Shown here piece by piece: positions 53,926-62,274 of a stretch of DNA of 64,000 nucleotides (positions are counted from its first letter, which is position 1; the number at the start of each line of letters is the position of its first letter). The position numbers were made by a program, and so were the translations under genes. Source of the stretch: Caldilineaceae bacterium (lineage in GTDB: Bacteria; Chloroflexota; Anaerolineae; Caldilineales; Caldilineaceae). Under the pieces are notes generated by a model. The model was not told the DNA's origin and ran no database searches. It saw only the letters and a program-made list of their open reading frames with translations. The stretch spans positions 62,001 to 126,000 of the forward strand of contig JAPKMW010000017.1 of NCBI GenBank assembly GCA_026645575.1, in the 5' to 3' direction.

Positions 53926-55869
53926 TCAAGCAACAACGCCATTCCCCTGCCCATCCGCCTGCGCCGCCCACTGCATGGTATAGAGGTTAAAATAGCGCCC
54001 CCGCTGGGCCAGCAACTCGGCGTGGTTGCCCAGTTCGACAATTTGCCCCTGGTCCATCACCACAATCTTATCAGCATTCACAATCGTGCTAAGGCGGTGG
54101 GCGATGACAAAGCTGGTGCGCCCTTGCATAAGATGGTCGAGCGCCTGGTCAATAATTTTTTCCGTGGCGGTATCGACGCTGCTGGTCGCTTCGTCGAGGA
54201 TCAGGATGCGCGGATCGGCTAGCAGGGCGCGGGCAAAGGAGAGGATTTGCCGCTGCCCCACGCTCAAGTTGGAGCCATTTTCTTCGATCTCGGTCTGATA
54301 GCCCTCCGGCAGCTTCATGATAAAGTCATGGGCGCCCACGGCTTGGGCAGCGGCCATCACTTCCTCATCGGTGGCGTCGAGGCGACCATAGCGGATGTTC
54401 TCAATCAACGGGCCGCTAAAGAGAAAGGTGTCCTGCAAGACAATGCCCAGTTGCGAACGCAGACTCGCCATCGTCACCTGGCGAATGTCGTGGCCATCGA
54501 TCTTGAGCGCGCCGCCGGTCACATCAAAGAAGCGGGCCAGCAGGCGGATGACCGTACTCTTACCCGCCCCTGTCTCGCCCACCAGGGCAATGCGCTGGCC
54601 GGGGTCGGCGTGGAGGGTGACGCCGCGCAAGACCGGCGTATCTTCTTTGTACCAAAACTTCACATTCTCAAAATCCACCCCTCCCCGGATCGGCGGCAGG
54701 GGTTTGGCATCGGGCGCGTCTTGTAGATCGGGCTGGGTGTCGAGCAGGTGGAAGACCCGTTCACAACCGGTCATGGTGGCCTGGAAGGTGTTATAACGTT
54801 GGGCCAGTTCACGAATCGGTTCAAAGAAGCGCTCGACATAGAGGACAAAGGCAACCAACGTACCGGCCGTCAGCGCATCACCTAGCACCAGCCAGCCGCC
54901 GACGCCCACCACCAACGCCGTCGCCAGCGAGCCGAGAAAGTCCACGCCGGGGAAGAAGACGGCGGTGAGCCAGGTGGCGTCCACATTGGCGTTAAAAAAG
55001 GAGGAGTTGAGGTCGTCAAAGTGGCGGAAGTTGCGCGCCTCACGAGTAAAGCTCTGGGTGACGCGGATGCCGGAGATCGATTCGTTGAGATAGCCGTTGA
55101 TCAGCGCCAACCGGATGCGCGTCGAACGGTAGGCCGTGCGCACCCGTTGTCGCCAATACTCGGTCAGCCAGAGCATGAGCGGGATGAGGGCAAAGGTAAC
55201 AAGCGCCAGTTGCCAATTGAGCGCCAGCATGGCGATGATCACGCCGATGAGGATAAAGCCCGACCGCGCCAACCCGGTGATCGACCAGGTGACAAAGTCC
55301 TGCAAAATACCCACATCGCTGATCAAGCGGCTCATCAGGCGCCCGACGCTATAGTTGTTGTGAAAGTTGAGCGAGAGCTTGTGCAGGTGGCGAAAGAGTT
55401 CGCTGCGCATATCGGCCACCACCTTGGTGCCGGCATAGGCCATCAACTGAATGCGTCCTAGGTTGGTGACCCATTCCAGCAAGGCCACGATGATAAAGGC
55501 GAGCGCCCACCAGCGCAGTTGCCACAAGGCGTTGGCCAGACTGGCTGCGGTTGCGTTGGTCATCGCTTCTACCAGATGCGCTTCATCAATCGCTTTGCCG
55601 ATCAACCACGGCCCCGCCACATGGAGCAGCGATGAAATCGACATCAAGACAATCGCCCAGAGCGTTTGGGTGCGATAAGGCTTGAGGTAGCGAATCAAAC
55701 GCTTCGTCAGGCGGGAGTCATAGGAACTGCCGGCGGTCTCTTCTTCATCTTCCGGCAAGAGCTTGCGCACGCGCGCTTCCCGCTCCTGCTGGGCGGCGCT
55801 ACCCCAAAGGCCAGTGCCGGCAAACCAGCCCAGGCGAGTTTCAGTCTGATTTGTAGTTTGGATTGTCAT
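53926..55869 (-). CDS. ABC exporter half, catalytically complete subunit
   Basis: 647 residues with six membrane segments, then an ATPase domain: Walker A GETGAGKST (about 430), signature LSVGQRQ (about 536) and Walker B ILILDEATSS with the catalytic Glu. It belongs to the MsbA/BmrD/TM288 group. The gene lies downstream of 55956-57785 on the same strand with an 86-base gap, so the two should form a heterodimeric exporter. Substrate (drug, lipid or peptide) is unknown. It converges with the orphan gene at 51952. Confidence 0.9.
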   Translation of the reverse strand: MTIQTTNQTETRLGWFAGTGLWGSAAQQEREARVRKLLPEDEEETAGSSYDSRLTKRLIRYLKPYRTQTLWAIVLMSISSLLHVAGPWLIGKAIDEAHLVEAMTNATAASLANALWQLRWWALAFIIVALLEWVTNLGRIQLMAYAGTKVVADMRSELFRHLHKLSLNFHNNYSVGRLMSRLISDVGILQDFVTWSITGLARSGFILIGVIIAMLALNWQLALVTFALIPLMLWLTEYWRQRVRTAYRSTRIRLALINGYLNESISGIRVTQSFTREARNFRHFDDLNSSFFNANVDATWLTAVFFPGVDFLGSLATALVVGVGGWLVLGDALTAGTLVAFVLYVERFFEPIRELAQRYNTFQATMTGCERVFHLLDTQPDLQDAPDAKPLPPIRGGVDFENVKFWYKEDTPVLRGVTLHADPGQRIALVGETGAGKSTVIRLLARFFDVTGGALKIDGHDIRQVTMASLRSQLGIVLQDTFLFSGPLIENIRYGRLDATDEEVMAAAQAVGAHDFIMKLPEGYQTEIEENGSNLSVGQRQILSFARALLADPRILILDEATSSVDTATEKIIDQALDHLMQGRTSFVIAHRLSTIVNADKIVVMDQGQIVELGNHAELLAQRGRYFNLYTMQWAAQADGQGNGVVA

Positions 55870-55892
55870 AAGCTTATCTTTTCTTTTAGGGG

Positions 55893-55945
55893 GAGATTAA
55901 GAGATTGGCAGACTCAGTGGTGCAATCTCCCAATCTCTTAATCTC
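55893..55945. repeat. Perfect 16-bp inverted repeat of GAGATTAAGAGATTGG
   Basis: Arms 55893-55908 and 55930-55945 are exact complements between the two ABC genes. Same word family as the repeats at 49899-49970 and 58429-58498. Confidence 0.8.
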
Positions 55946-55955
55946 TCAATCTCAC

Positions 55956-57785
55956 TTAAGCATAAACCATCTCTAATTCCGACGACTCTTCCGCTGTTTC
56001 GGCTTGCAGCGCCAGAAACTCTTCCTGGTCGCGCAGTTGCAGGTCGTAGATCTGGCGATAGAGACCACCCAGCGCCAGCAACTCACTATGGCGACCGCGT
56101 TGAACAATGCGCCCATGATCCAGCACCAAAATCTGGTCGGCGCTTTTGAGCGTGAGCAGGCGTTGGGCGATGACAAAGGTGGTGCGCCCTTGCATGAGGA
56201 CGGCCAACGCTTGCTGAATCAGATGCTCGGTTTCGGTGTCTACGCTGCTGGTCGAATCGTCGAGAATCAGGATACGCGGGTCGCAGAGCAGGGCGCGCGC
56301 AATGGCGATGCGCTGTTTCTGCCCGCCGCTTAAAGTCACGCCCCGTTCACCGACGACGGTCTCGTAGCCTTTGGGAAACGATTCGATAAAGTCATGAGCA
56401 TGGGCCGCTTTGGCGGCGGCAATGATCGCTTCCAGCGGCGCTTCCGGTTGACCATAGGCGATATTTTCGGCAATCGTTGCATTGAAGAGAAAGGGGTCTT
56501 GCAGGACAATGCTGATGTGGCTGCGCAGACTTTTCACTTGTAACCGGCGCACATCCTGGCCGTCCACCAAGACCGCGCCGCTGGTGGCGTCATAGAAGCG
56601 GGGGATCAGGTTGATGATGGTGGACTTGCCGGAGCCAGTCGGGCCGATCAGCGCGATGACTTCCCCCGGTTGCGCGACAAAGCTCACCCCCTGCAAAATG
56701 CTGCGTCCTTCTTGATAGGCAAAGCTCACCTTGTCAAAATGGACGGCGCCCCGTGCATTGGTTAACGGCAGAGCGTCGGGCGCCTCTTCGATTTCGTTGG
56801 GGGTGTCGATAATCTCAAAGACGCGACTGGCGCTGGCTCCGGCGCTGGTCGCCATGTTGACCAGAAAGCCCACCCGCAAGACCGGCCCGTTGAGCATCAA
56901 GACATAGGAGATGAGCGCAAAGAGCGAACCAACCGTAATCTCCCCCGCCACTGCCCGTGGCCCACCAAACCAGAGGAGCAGAAAAATCGCCACGGCCAGG
57001 ATCAAGCTAAAGAGCGGCCAATAGATCGCCCAGAGCTTGATCGAGGCATAGCGCTGGTCAAACCATTTGTCATTTTCCCGATCAAACTTGGCAAACTCAA
57101 AGGGTTCACGGGCAAAGGCTTTGACCACGCCGATGCCGGTCATGCTCTCCTGCATTACCGCCGAGAGGACGCCCATCTGCTCTTGAATCCGTTTGAACAT
57201 GGGACGCATGAGGTTGCCAAAGTGAATCGCCGACGCCACCAGGATGATCATTGGCGCAAGGACAATCAGGGTAAGTTGCACATGTTCCAGGAGCATAGCG
57301 GCGATAATGCCGATCATCATGGCAAGGACGGCCACCAGATCCATCATGCCGATGCCGGCAAAGCGCTCGGTTTCGGTGATGTCGCTGGTGGCGCGGCTCA
57401 TGAGATCGCCGGTTTTGGCCTGATCATGAAAGGCAAAGGGCAGATTCTGCACGCTGCTGTAGAAGTGGTTGCGCAGATCATAAGCCACGCGATGGCTCAA
57501 CCACTCACCGTAATAGCGCTGTCCAAACGATACGATCCCGCGTACGACGGCGATCCCCAGGATCAGCCCACCAGCCCAGAAGAGTACGCGCGCATTGCGC
57601 GTCGCCACGCCTTCGTCAATGGCAGAGGCGATAATCTGTGGCACAAAAAGGTTGACCAGGGTCGCCAACGTCATCGATACATAGGCGATCACCACTTGCC
57701 GCCAATAGGGCTGTAGATAGCGCAACATACGCCCATACATGTTCTTCCCCTGTGGAATTTGGGGGGGAATTTGGGTGGCCTTCAT
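55956..57785 (-). CDS. ABC exporter half, degenerate-site subunit
   Basis: 609 residues from ATG 57785 (GAGGGAAGAG upstream on the minus strand); the open frame extends to 57902 but lacks a better start. Six membrane segments precede Walker A GPTGSGKST (about 381), signature LSGGQKQ and Walker B ILILDDSTSS. The catalytic Glu after Walker B is Asp, as in the degenerate site of TM287/BmrC/LmrC-type subunits. Together with 53926-55869 it fits a heterodimeric exporter with one weak ATP site. Its leader contains a terminator-like hairpin (57821-57853). Confidence 0.9.
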   Translation of the reverse strand: MKATQIPPQIPQGKNMYGRMLRYLQPYWRQVVIAYVSMTLATLVNLFVPQIIASAIDEGVATRNARVLFWAGGLILGIAVVRGIVSFGQRYYGEWLSHRVAYDLRNHFYSSVQNLPFAFHDQAKTGDLMSRATSDITETERFAGIGMMDLVAVLAMMIGIIAAMLLEHVQLTLIVLAPMIILVASAIHFGNLMRPMFKRIQEQMGVLSAVMQESMTGIGVVKAFAREPFEFAKFDRENDKWFDQRYASIKLWAIYWPLFSLILAVAIFLLLWFGGPRAVAGEITVGSLFALISYVLMLNGPVLRVGFLVNMATSAGASASRVFEIIDTPNEIEEAPDALPLTNARGAVHFDKVSFAYQEGRSILQGVSFVAQPGEVIALIGPTGSGKSTIINLIPRFYDATSGAVLVDGQDVRRLQVKSLRSHISIVLQDPFLFNATIAENIAYGQPEAPLEAIIAAAKAAHAHDFIESFPKGYETVVGERGVTLSGGQKQRIAIARALLCDPRILILDDSTSSVDTETEHLIQQALAVLMQGRTTFVIAQRLLTLKSADQILVLDHGRIVQRGRHSELLALGGLYRQIYDLQLRDQEEFLALQAETAEESSELEMVYA

Positions 57786-57820
57786 TACTCTTCCCTCACG
57801 TTTTCTAGTTCTGTTTTCAT

Positions 57821-57853
57821 CAAAACAAAAGCCGTGAGTCGAACTCCCACGGC
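57821..57853 (-). terminator. Attenuator-like hairpin in the ABC operon leader
   Basis: On the minus strand GCCGTG pairs with CACGGC (57831-57853), followed by TTTTGTTTTG. It lies 36-68 bases before ATG 57785. An intrinsic terminator between promoter and gene suggests transcription attenuation of the exporter. It could instead be the end of an upstream minus-strand transcript. Confidence 0.5.
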
Positions 57854-57890
57854 CCAGGCAATCATGGTTATTGGGTTGTTTGCAAACAAC

Positions 57891-58050
57891 AAAACAGTAC
57901 AACGGATTTAGGAAGCAGCGGATTTTCCTAGCGGCGTCCGACTATTACTGACTGACGCTGGACGATGCGACTACACGACTACTGTCGTTCCATCCGTTGC
58001 CGGCAAGTAGGCAAAGCATCCGCTGCTTCCTAAATCCGCTGTACTGTTTT
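57891..58050. repeat. MITE-like element: 33-bp inverted repeats flanking 94 bases
   Basis: Arms 57891-57923 and 58018-58050 are complementary with a single mismatch. The interior carries CGACTA/GACGCTGGACGA-type words. It contains no gene. Total length 160 bases, suggestive of a small non-autonomous element. Confidence 0.7.
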
Positions 58051-58054
58051 GCGT

Positions 58055-58408
58055 TCACCTGCGGTTCCGCAACACCACCTCACTCACTGCCCCTGCCAGC
58101 GCACAAAGCGCCGCTGCCAGCATTGCACTCTGCCAGTTACCATGAAAGACAAAAATCGCCATCAACGGCAGCGCAATCATGGCGCCGATAAAGGCATGGA
58201 CGCCGCCCCGTTGCCGCACATAAAGCACCGTCAACACCCCGGCCACAATGGGCGCCAGCAACCGCAGCGCCGCCGCCACGCCCACCGTCAGCCCTTGATC
58301 ATTAATCACCAAATCAACCACTGTCACCAGCAGTAACGTTGCGGCGACGGCAAAGAGAATCCCTGTCCATTGGATAGCAGCTTTGCTCGATCCTTTGTGT
58401 TGCTTCAT
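58055..58408 (-). CDS. Small membrane protein of unknown function
   Basis: 117 residues from ATG 58408 (AAGGAAA upstream on the minus strand). Four hydrophobic segments (WTGILFAVAATLLLVTVV, LRLLAPIVAGVLTVLYV, FIGAMIALPLMAIFVF, AMLAAALCALAGAVSEVVL). Short basic ends. Lies downstream of the selenoprotein-like gene on the same strand; no function assigned. Confidence 0.65.
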   Translation of the reverse strand: MKQHKGSSKAAIQWTGILFAVAATLLLVTVVDLVINDQGLTVGVAAALRLLAPIVAGVLTVLYVRQRGGVHAFIGAMIALPLMAIFVFHGNWQSAMLAAALCALAGAVSEVVLRNRR

Positions 58409-58428
58409 GTAAGCTAATTTCCTTTGAG

Positions 58429-58498
58429 GAGATTGAGAGATTGAAGAGATTGTGAGATTTGGTAAATCTCTCAGTCTCCTACGCTCTCAATCTCTCCC
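58429..58498. repeat. GAGATTG-type inverted repeat overlapping a coding end
   Basis: GGAGATTGAGAG (58429-58440) pairs approximately with CTCTCAATCTCTCC (58485-58498). The right arm encodes the last residues (ERLRA) of the selenoprotein-like gene, so that gene's end is repeat-derived. Confidence 0.65.
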
Positions 58499-59318
58499 AC
58501 TCTGGCTCCACATACTGTTCTCGCCGCCAGCGATAACCCGGCTCGGCGATAATGCCTGGCGTTTGCGTGGTTTTGAGCAAATGTAGCGCGTCAAAGATCA
58601 GTGTCCGTTGTTGGGCGGCGTTCTGCGGCTCCCCTAACGGATGTCCCAACGGCCACTTGACAAAGACGGCGCGGGGAACGCCCACCGACTCGGTCAACTC
58701 CTTGGTAATCGAAATACTGACGGTTGGAATGCCCGCCGTCTCGATAGCACGTGCGATCAGTCCCACGGACCGATTGCAGAGTCCTCAGGCGGGGGTGAGA
58801 AAGGCAAAATCGACGCCATCGGCGCGCAACTTGGCCGCCACCTCTGGCGCCGTGCGGCCATTCAAGATGGGCACTTGCTCCCCATCAATATGACCCATGA
58901 ACCCATAGTGCTGGGAGGCCAGCGCGCCCACCACCTGCTTCTGCACCAGATCGCGAAAGTGCGTCAGCGGGAAGATCACATTAAGGTCGGCGTCGGCGTC
59001 GGTGTGGTCATAATACTTATGGGTAATGGTAATCTGTTCAATCGCGACATCGCCGGGGATCTCCCGGTAGGTCGCATCGCCCTCCGGGTTGACCATATCA
59101 AAACCCTGCTGGCTCGACAAGTGAATGCCACCGGTGGTCAACAGGGCAACTTTACTCTGATACAGCGGCTTGCGTAGACGAGCAAAGGGAATGCCGGTGG
59201 ACAAATCCACCAGGCCCGCGGTGCGCCGCGCCGACAGCTTCGCCCAGAATTGCGCGATGGCAGGAATTGCAAAGAACCGATTGGATATTTTTTCGTAGAT
59301 CGTAAGTTGTTCAGCCAT
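58479..59318 (-). CDS. GrdB/PrdB-family selenoprotein, TGA read as selenocysteine
   Basis: One gene of 279 residues, with an in-frame TGA at 58785-58787 as codon 178. Before it come VALLTTGGIHL, YDHTDADADLNVIFP, HYGFMGHI and FAFLTPA; after it GLCNRSVGLIARAIE and VKWPLGHPLGEP. The motif U-x-x-C sits where I recall Cys homologues reading TPVCPLC. The frame is identical on both sides. A hairpin with an 8-bp stem and 3-base loop begins about 10 bases after the TGA (58756-58774), as expected for a bacterial SECIS. The family is that of glycine/sarcosine/betaine/D-proline reductase component B; PrdA or GrdA partners are not seen, so the role is open. The start ATG 59318 lacks a clear ribosome site. 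Confidence 0.8.
58756..58774 (-). promoter_or_regulatory. SECIS-like hairpin after the in-frame TGA
   Basis: On the mRNA, AUCGGUCC and GGACUGAU pair over eight positions (one G-U) around a GUG loop. The loop begins 18 bases after the UGA. Stem length, distance and a G-U in the loop agree with bacterial SECIS elements bound by SelB. Confidence 0.65.
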
Positions 59319-59455
59319 AATGATGTAGTGTAAGCAATTTTTCGACCGCTCATGACAGATCGATGGATAGGCTAGAGATAGAGAAAAGGGTATAAGGGTA
59401 TTGTACAAGAGGCTAGAGTAATACCCAAATTGATAAAATCCGACAGGTTAGGTTG

Positions 59456-59464
59456 TGGTATAAT
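59456..59464 (+). promoter_or_regulatory. Extended -10 promoter of the VIT/VWA gene
   Basis: TGGTATAAT forms a perfect extended -10 element. No good -35 lies at 16-18 bases, which extended -10 promoters tolerate. The leader to ATG 59564 would be about 93 bases and contains GCGTGTTGC-type repeat words. The rest of the divergent gap 59319-59563 shows no gene. Confidence 0.5.
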
Positions 59465-59563
59465 CTGTAGCGTGATTTGTGAAACGTGCTGCGTAATTCG
59501 TAACTCGTAACTCGTATGTGGTACATGCAACACGCAACACGGTTCAGACCAAGGAGGTCAAGC

Positions 59564-62134
59564 ATGTTTCATCCGGCGATCTATGAAAATTCCCGCCCCG
59601 ATGGCATTGGGGTGTTGGAGATTATCCAGAAAAAAGCGAAGGCGGAACGCCAATTTGTCCCGCTCCAACGGAGCGAATTACGGGGTGAGGTGGTTGGCCC
59701 GCTGGCTGATTTGCGCTTGCGACAGGTCTTTAGCTACAGTCAGGCGCAATCGACCAACGTGATCGAGGCGCGCTACCGCTTTCCCCTGCCCGGCGACGCC
59801 GCAGTCACCCATGTCACCGTACGTTTTGGGGAAACAGAGATTGTTGCTACGTTGGCCGCACGCGACGCCGCTAAAGCGGAATATGAAAAAGCCAAAGAGG
59901 AAGGACGCCAAGCCGCCCTCGCCAAACGGGAAGCAGCCGATGTCTTTACGCTTCACGTCGCCGGCATCCGGCCAGAGCAGGCGGTGACTGTCGAAACGCG
60001 GTATGTTCAACTTGCACGGCAGGAAGGCAGCCAATGGACATTGCGCATTCCCTTGACTACGGCGCCCCGTTATGTCCGTAGCGATGAACGCGGGTCACGC
60101 AGCGCCAACGGTCAACCGCTGGCGCTGCTGCGTGATCCCGGTCATCGCTTTCGCCTTGACTTGCATCTGCAAGGCGCGCAACAAGTCGCCAGCCCAACGC
60201 ATGAGTTGTCCCTGACAACTACCGAAAATGGTATACAAGTCCAGTTGCAGAGCGGTGAGGTAGTGCCCGATCGCGATTGTGTTTTGCAATGGCAGGCGCA
60301 GCAAGCGGACCATCAGCCGTTGTTAACCCTCTTTCCGCAACAGGCGGAAGCTGATGCCAATCTTTATTTTTTGGCCCAGGTCGCGCCCCCGCGTGCGCCT
60401 CAACGCCAACCCTTGCCCCGTGAAATCATTCTGCTGGTCGATCATTCCGGCTCGATGACCGGCCCCAAATGGACGGCGGCGGATTGGGCGGTCGAACGCT
60501 TCTTGGGTGATCTCCAGGAACAGGATCACTTTGCGCTCGGCATTTTCCACTATGAGACTCGTTGGTTTGCCCCCAAAGTCCAGAGCGCGACGCCTGCACA
60601 AACCGCCGCTGCCATCGCCTGGCTCAAAGGCAGCACAGACAGTGGCGGCACAGAATTGGGCATCGCCTTAGAAAGCGCACTACATCTACCCCACAGCCAG
60701 GGTGACGCCGCCCGTCACCTCTTGATCCTGACCGACGCCGCTGTCACCGACGCCGACCGCATCCTGCGGCTGGCCGATGAGGAGTTGCAACGGGCCAGGC
60801 GCCACGGGCAACGGCGACGGATCAGCGTGATCTGTATCGACGCGGCGCCGAATGCCTTTCTGGCACAAGAATTGGCCGAACGGGGTGGCGGCGTCGCCAA
60901 ATTCTTGACCAGCGATCCCGAACAAGAAGACATTACCACCGCTCTTGATGACGTGTTGGCCGCCTGGATGGAGCCGCTCTATACGAACCTGCAACTCAAC
61001 ATTCACCACCCACACGCCGAGATGAGTGATCAACACACCCTGCTGGCCCATACCGACAACCATACCGTTGTCGATCTAGGTGATCTACCTGGTGGGCAGC
61101 CACGCTGGCTCATCGGGCGTGTCCCGGCCCCTAACCAGGAAGCTATGACTGTCGAGTTAGGGCCGGCGAAGGCGCCACCGCTCACTTGGGAAATGCTCGA
61201 TCCGTTGCGCAACGCCACCACCGCCAACCTGCGGGCGCTCTTTGGGGCGCGCCGAGTACAGGGGCTGGAATATTTGATCAATGCCAACCTGCCACCGACG
61301 CAGGTTGCCGAACAGTTGACCCGCTTGGGGTACGATGCAACCGCCATCCTGGGTAAACAAGCCGAAAGCGCACCGCCAGTCTATGCCGAAACGGCGCGCA
61401 CCCAGATGGCCGCAGCCTTGCGCACGTTGCTAACCGAAGAAGCGCTGCGTTACGGCCTGGCCTCGTCAGAAACCGCCTTTGTCGCCACGCGCATGGAGGC
61501 GGGGCAACCAGTGCAGGGGCAAGTCACCGTCGCCAATGCCTTGCCGGCCGGTTGGTCGGAGCAATTTCTGGGGGGTGGCCCGCCCATGATGACCCGCAGC
61601 ATGGGGCCGGCGATCATGGCGGCCATGCCGATGGCTGCGCCGGCGCCAACGATGCGGATGGCAAGCATGATGCGCGAAAAGAGTAGCAGAGCGGTGGATG
61701 AAGGGGATCAGCCAATCGGTGTTTTTCTACCAGAAGTGAATCCCTCACCCCTGCCAGCACGGCAGTCGATCAGTGGTCAATCCGCTGTTGTTTTCCAAGG
61801 GGATGTGCCGGCTGGGGCGGGTGAAAGGCTGTTATATTCCTCCGACAAACAGCAAACCGTACCGGAGGGGATTACCCTGAAGGGCATCGCCCTGCGCCTG
61901 CTCACACCCACTACGCAAACCACGGTTATGGATCGCAACCTCGCCATCCATCTTTTTATCGGCGATCCCGCCAGCCCACGCGCCCGCATCCGCCTCCCGG
62001 ATCTGCTGCGCCTGGGCCAACGCCCGCTCAATCTCAAGCGCGACGCCGGCCAACCACTCCAGATCCGGCTGGTCGATCCGGCAGGCTGGTTGCAAGACCA
62101 CGTGCTGCGCATTGAGCTTGAGCTGTTCTGGTGA
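59564..62134 (+). CDS. VIT and von Willebrand A domain protein
   Basis: 856 residues; ATG 59564 has a perfect AAGGAGG (59551-59557), so earlier in-frame starts are unlikely. The VIT domain (about 20-140) has PLADLRLRQVFSYSQ, EARYRFPLPGDAAV and EYEKAKEEGRQA. The VWA domain (about 285-460) has the MIDAS Asp-x-Ser-x-Ser in LLVDHSGSM and GGTELGIAL. A Met/Ala/Pro-rich linker (about 675-705) precedes a C-terminal domain with IRLPDLLRLG. The layout is like inter-alpha-trypsin-inhibitor-type proteins of bacteria. There is no clear signal peptide, so a cytoplasmic scaffold role is possible. Function unknown. Confidence 0.83.
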   Translation: MFHPAIYENSRPDGIGVLEIIQKKAKAERQFVPLQRSELRGEVVGPLADLRLRQVFSYSQAQSTNVIEARYRFPLPGDAAVTHVTVRFGETEIVATLAARDAAKAEYEKAKEEGRQAALAKREAADVFTLHVAGIRPEQAVTVETRYVQLARQEGSQWTLRIPLTTAPRYVRSDERGSRSANGQPLALLRDPGHRFRLDLHLQGAQQVASPTHELSLTTTENGIQVQLQSGEVVPDRDCVLQWQAQQADHQPLLTLFPQQAEADANLYFLAQVAPPRAPQRQPLPREIILLVDHSGSMTGPKWTAADWAVERFLGDLQEQDHFALGIFHYETRWFAPKVQSATPAQTAAAIAWLKGSTDSGGTELGIALESALHLPHSQGDAARHLLILTDAAVTDADRILRLADEELQRARRHGQRRRISVICIDAAPNAFLAQELAERGGGVAKFLTSDPEQEDITTALDDVLAAWMEPLYTNLQLNIHHPHAEMSDQHTLLAHTDNHTVVDLGDLPGGQPRWLIGRVPAPNQEAMTVELGPAKAPPLTWEMLDPLRNATTANLRALFGARRVQGLEYLINANLPPTQVAEQLTRLGYDATAILGKQAESAPPVYAETARTQMAAALRTLLTEEALRYGLASSETAFVATRMEAGQPVQGQVTVANALPAGWSEQFLGGGPPMMTRSMGPAIMAAMPMAAPAPTMRMASMMREKSSRAVDEGDQPIGVFLPEVNPSPLPARQSISGQSAVVFQGDVPAGAGERLLYSSDKQQTVPEGITLKGIALRLLTPTTQTTVMDRNLAIHLFIGDPASPRARIRLPDLLRLGQRPLNLKRDAGQPLQIRLVDPAGWLQDHVLRIELELFW

Positions 62135-62142
62135 GTGTTGAA

Positions 62143-62192
62143 TATTGGGTATTGGGTATTTGTGCAAGGCAAATAATACCCAATACCCAATA
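62143..62192. repeat. Perfect 18-bp inverted repeat of TATTGGG units
   Basis: Arms 62143-62160 and 62175-62192 are exact complements around a 14-base loop, eight bases after the VIT/VWA stop. Each arm is a tandem of TATTGGG. The same unit is inserted in the activase gene at 47532-47610. Confidence 0.9.
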
Positions 62193-62274
62193 ACCCAATA
62201 CCAGACCACCCGCCACGTGCCACCCCCATCCACTTTTGTCTACACAACTTATCTATGCTAGAATTTTGGGGCTT

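Noticed and set aside
58479..58766. Separate 95-residue gene starting at GTG 58766
   Set aside because: It is in frame with the upstream part, has no ribosome site, begins in the middle of a conserved motif and is better read as the C-terminal part of the selenoprotein after the TGA.
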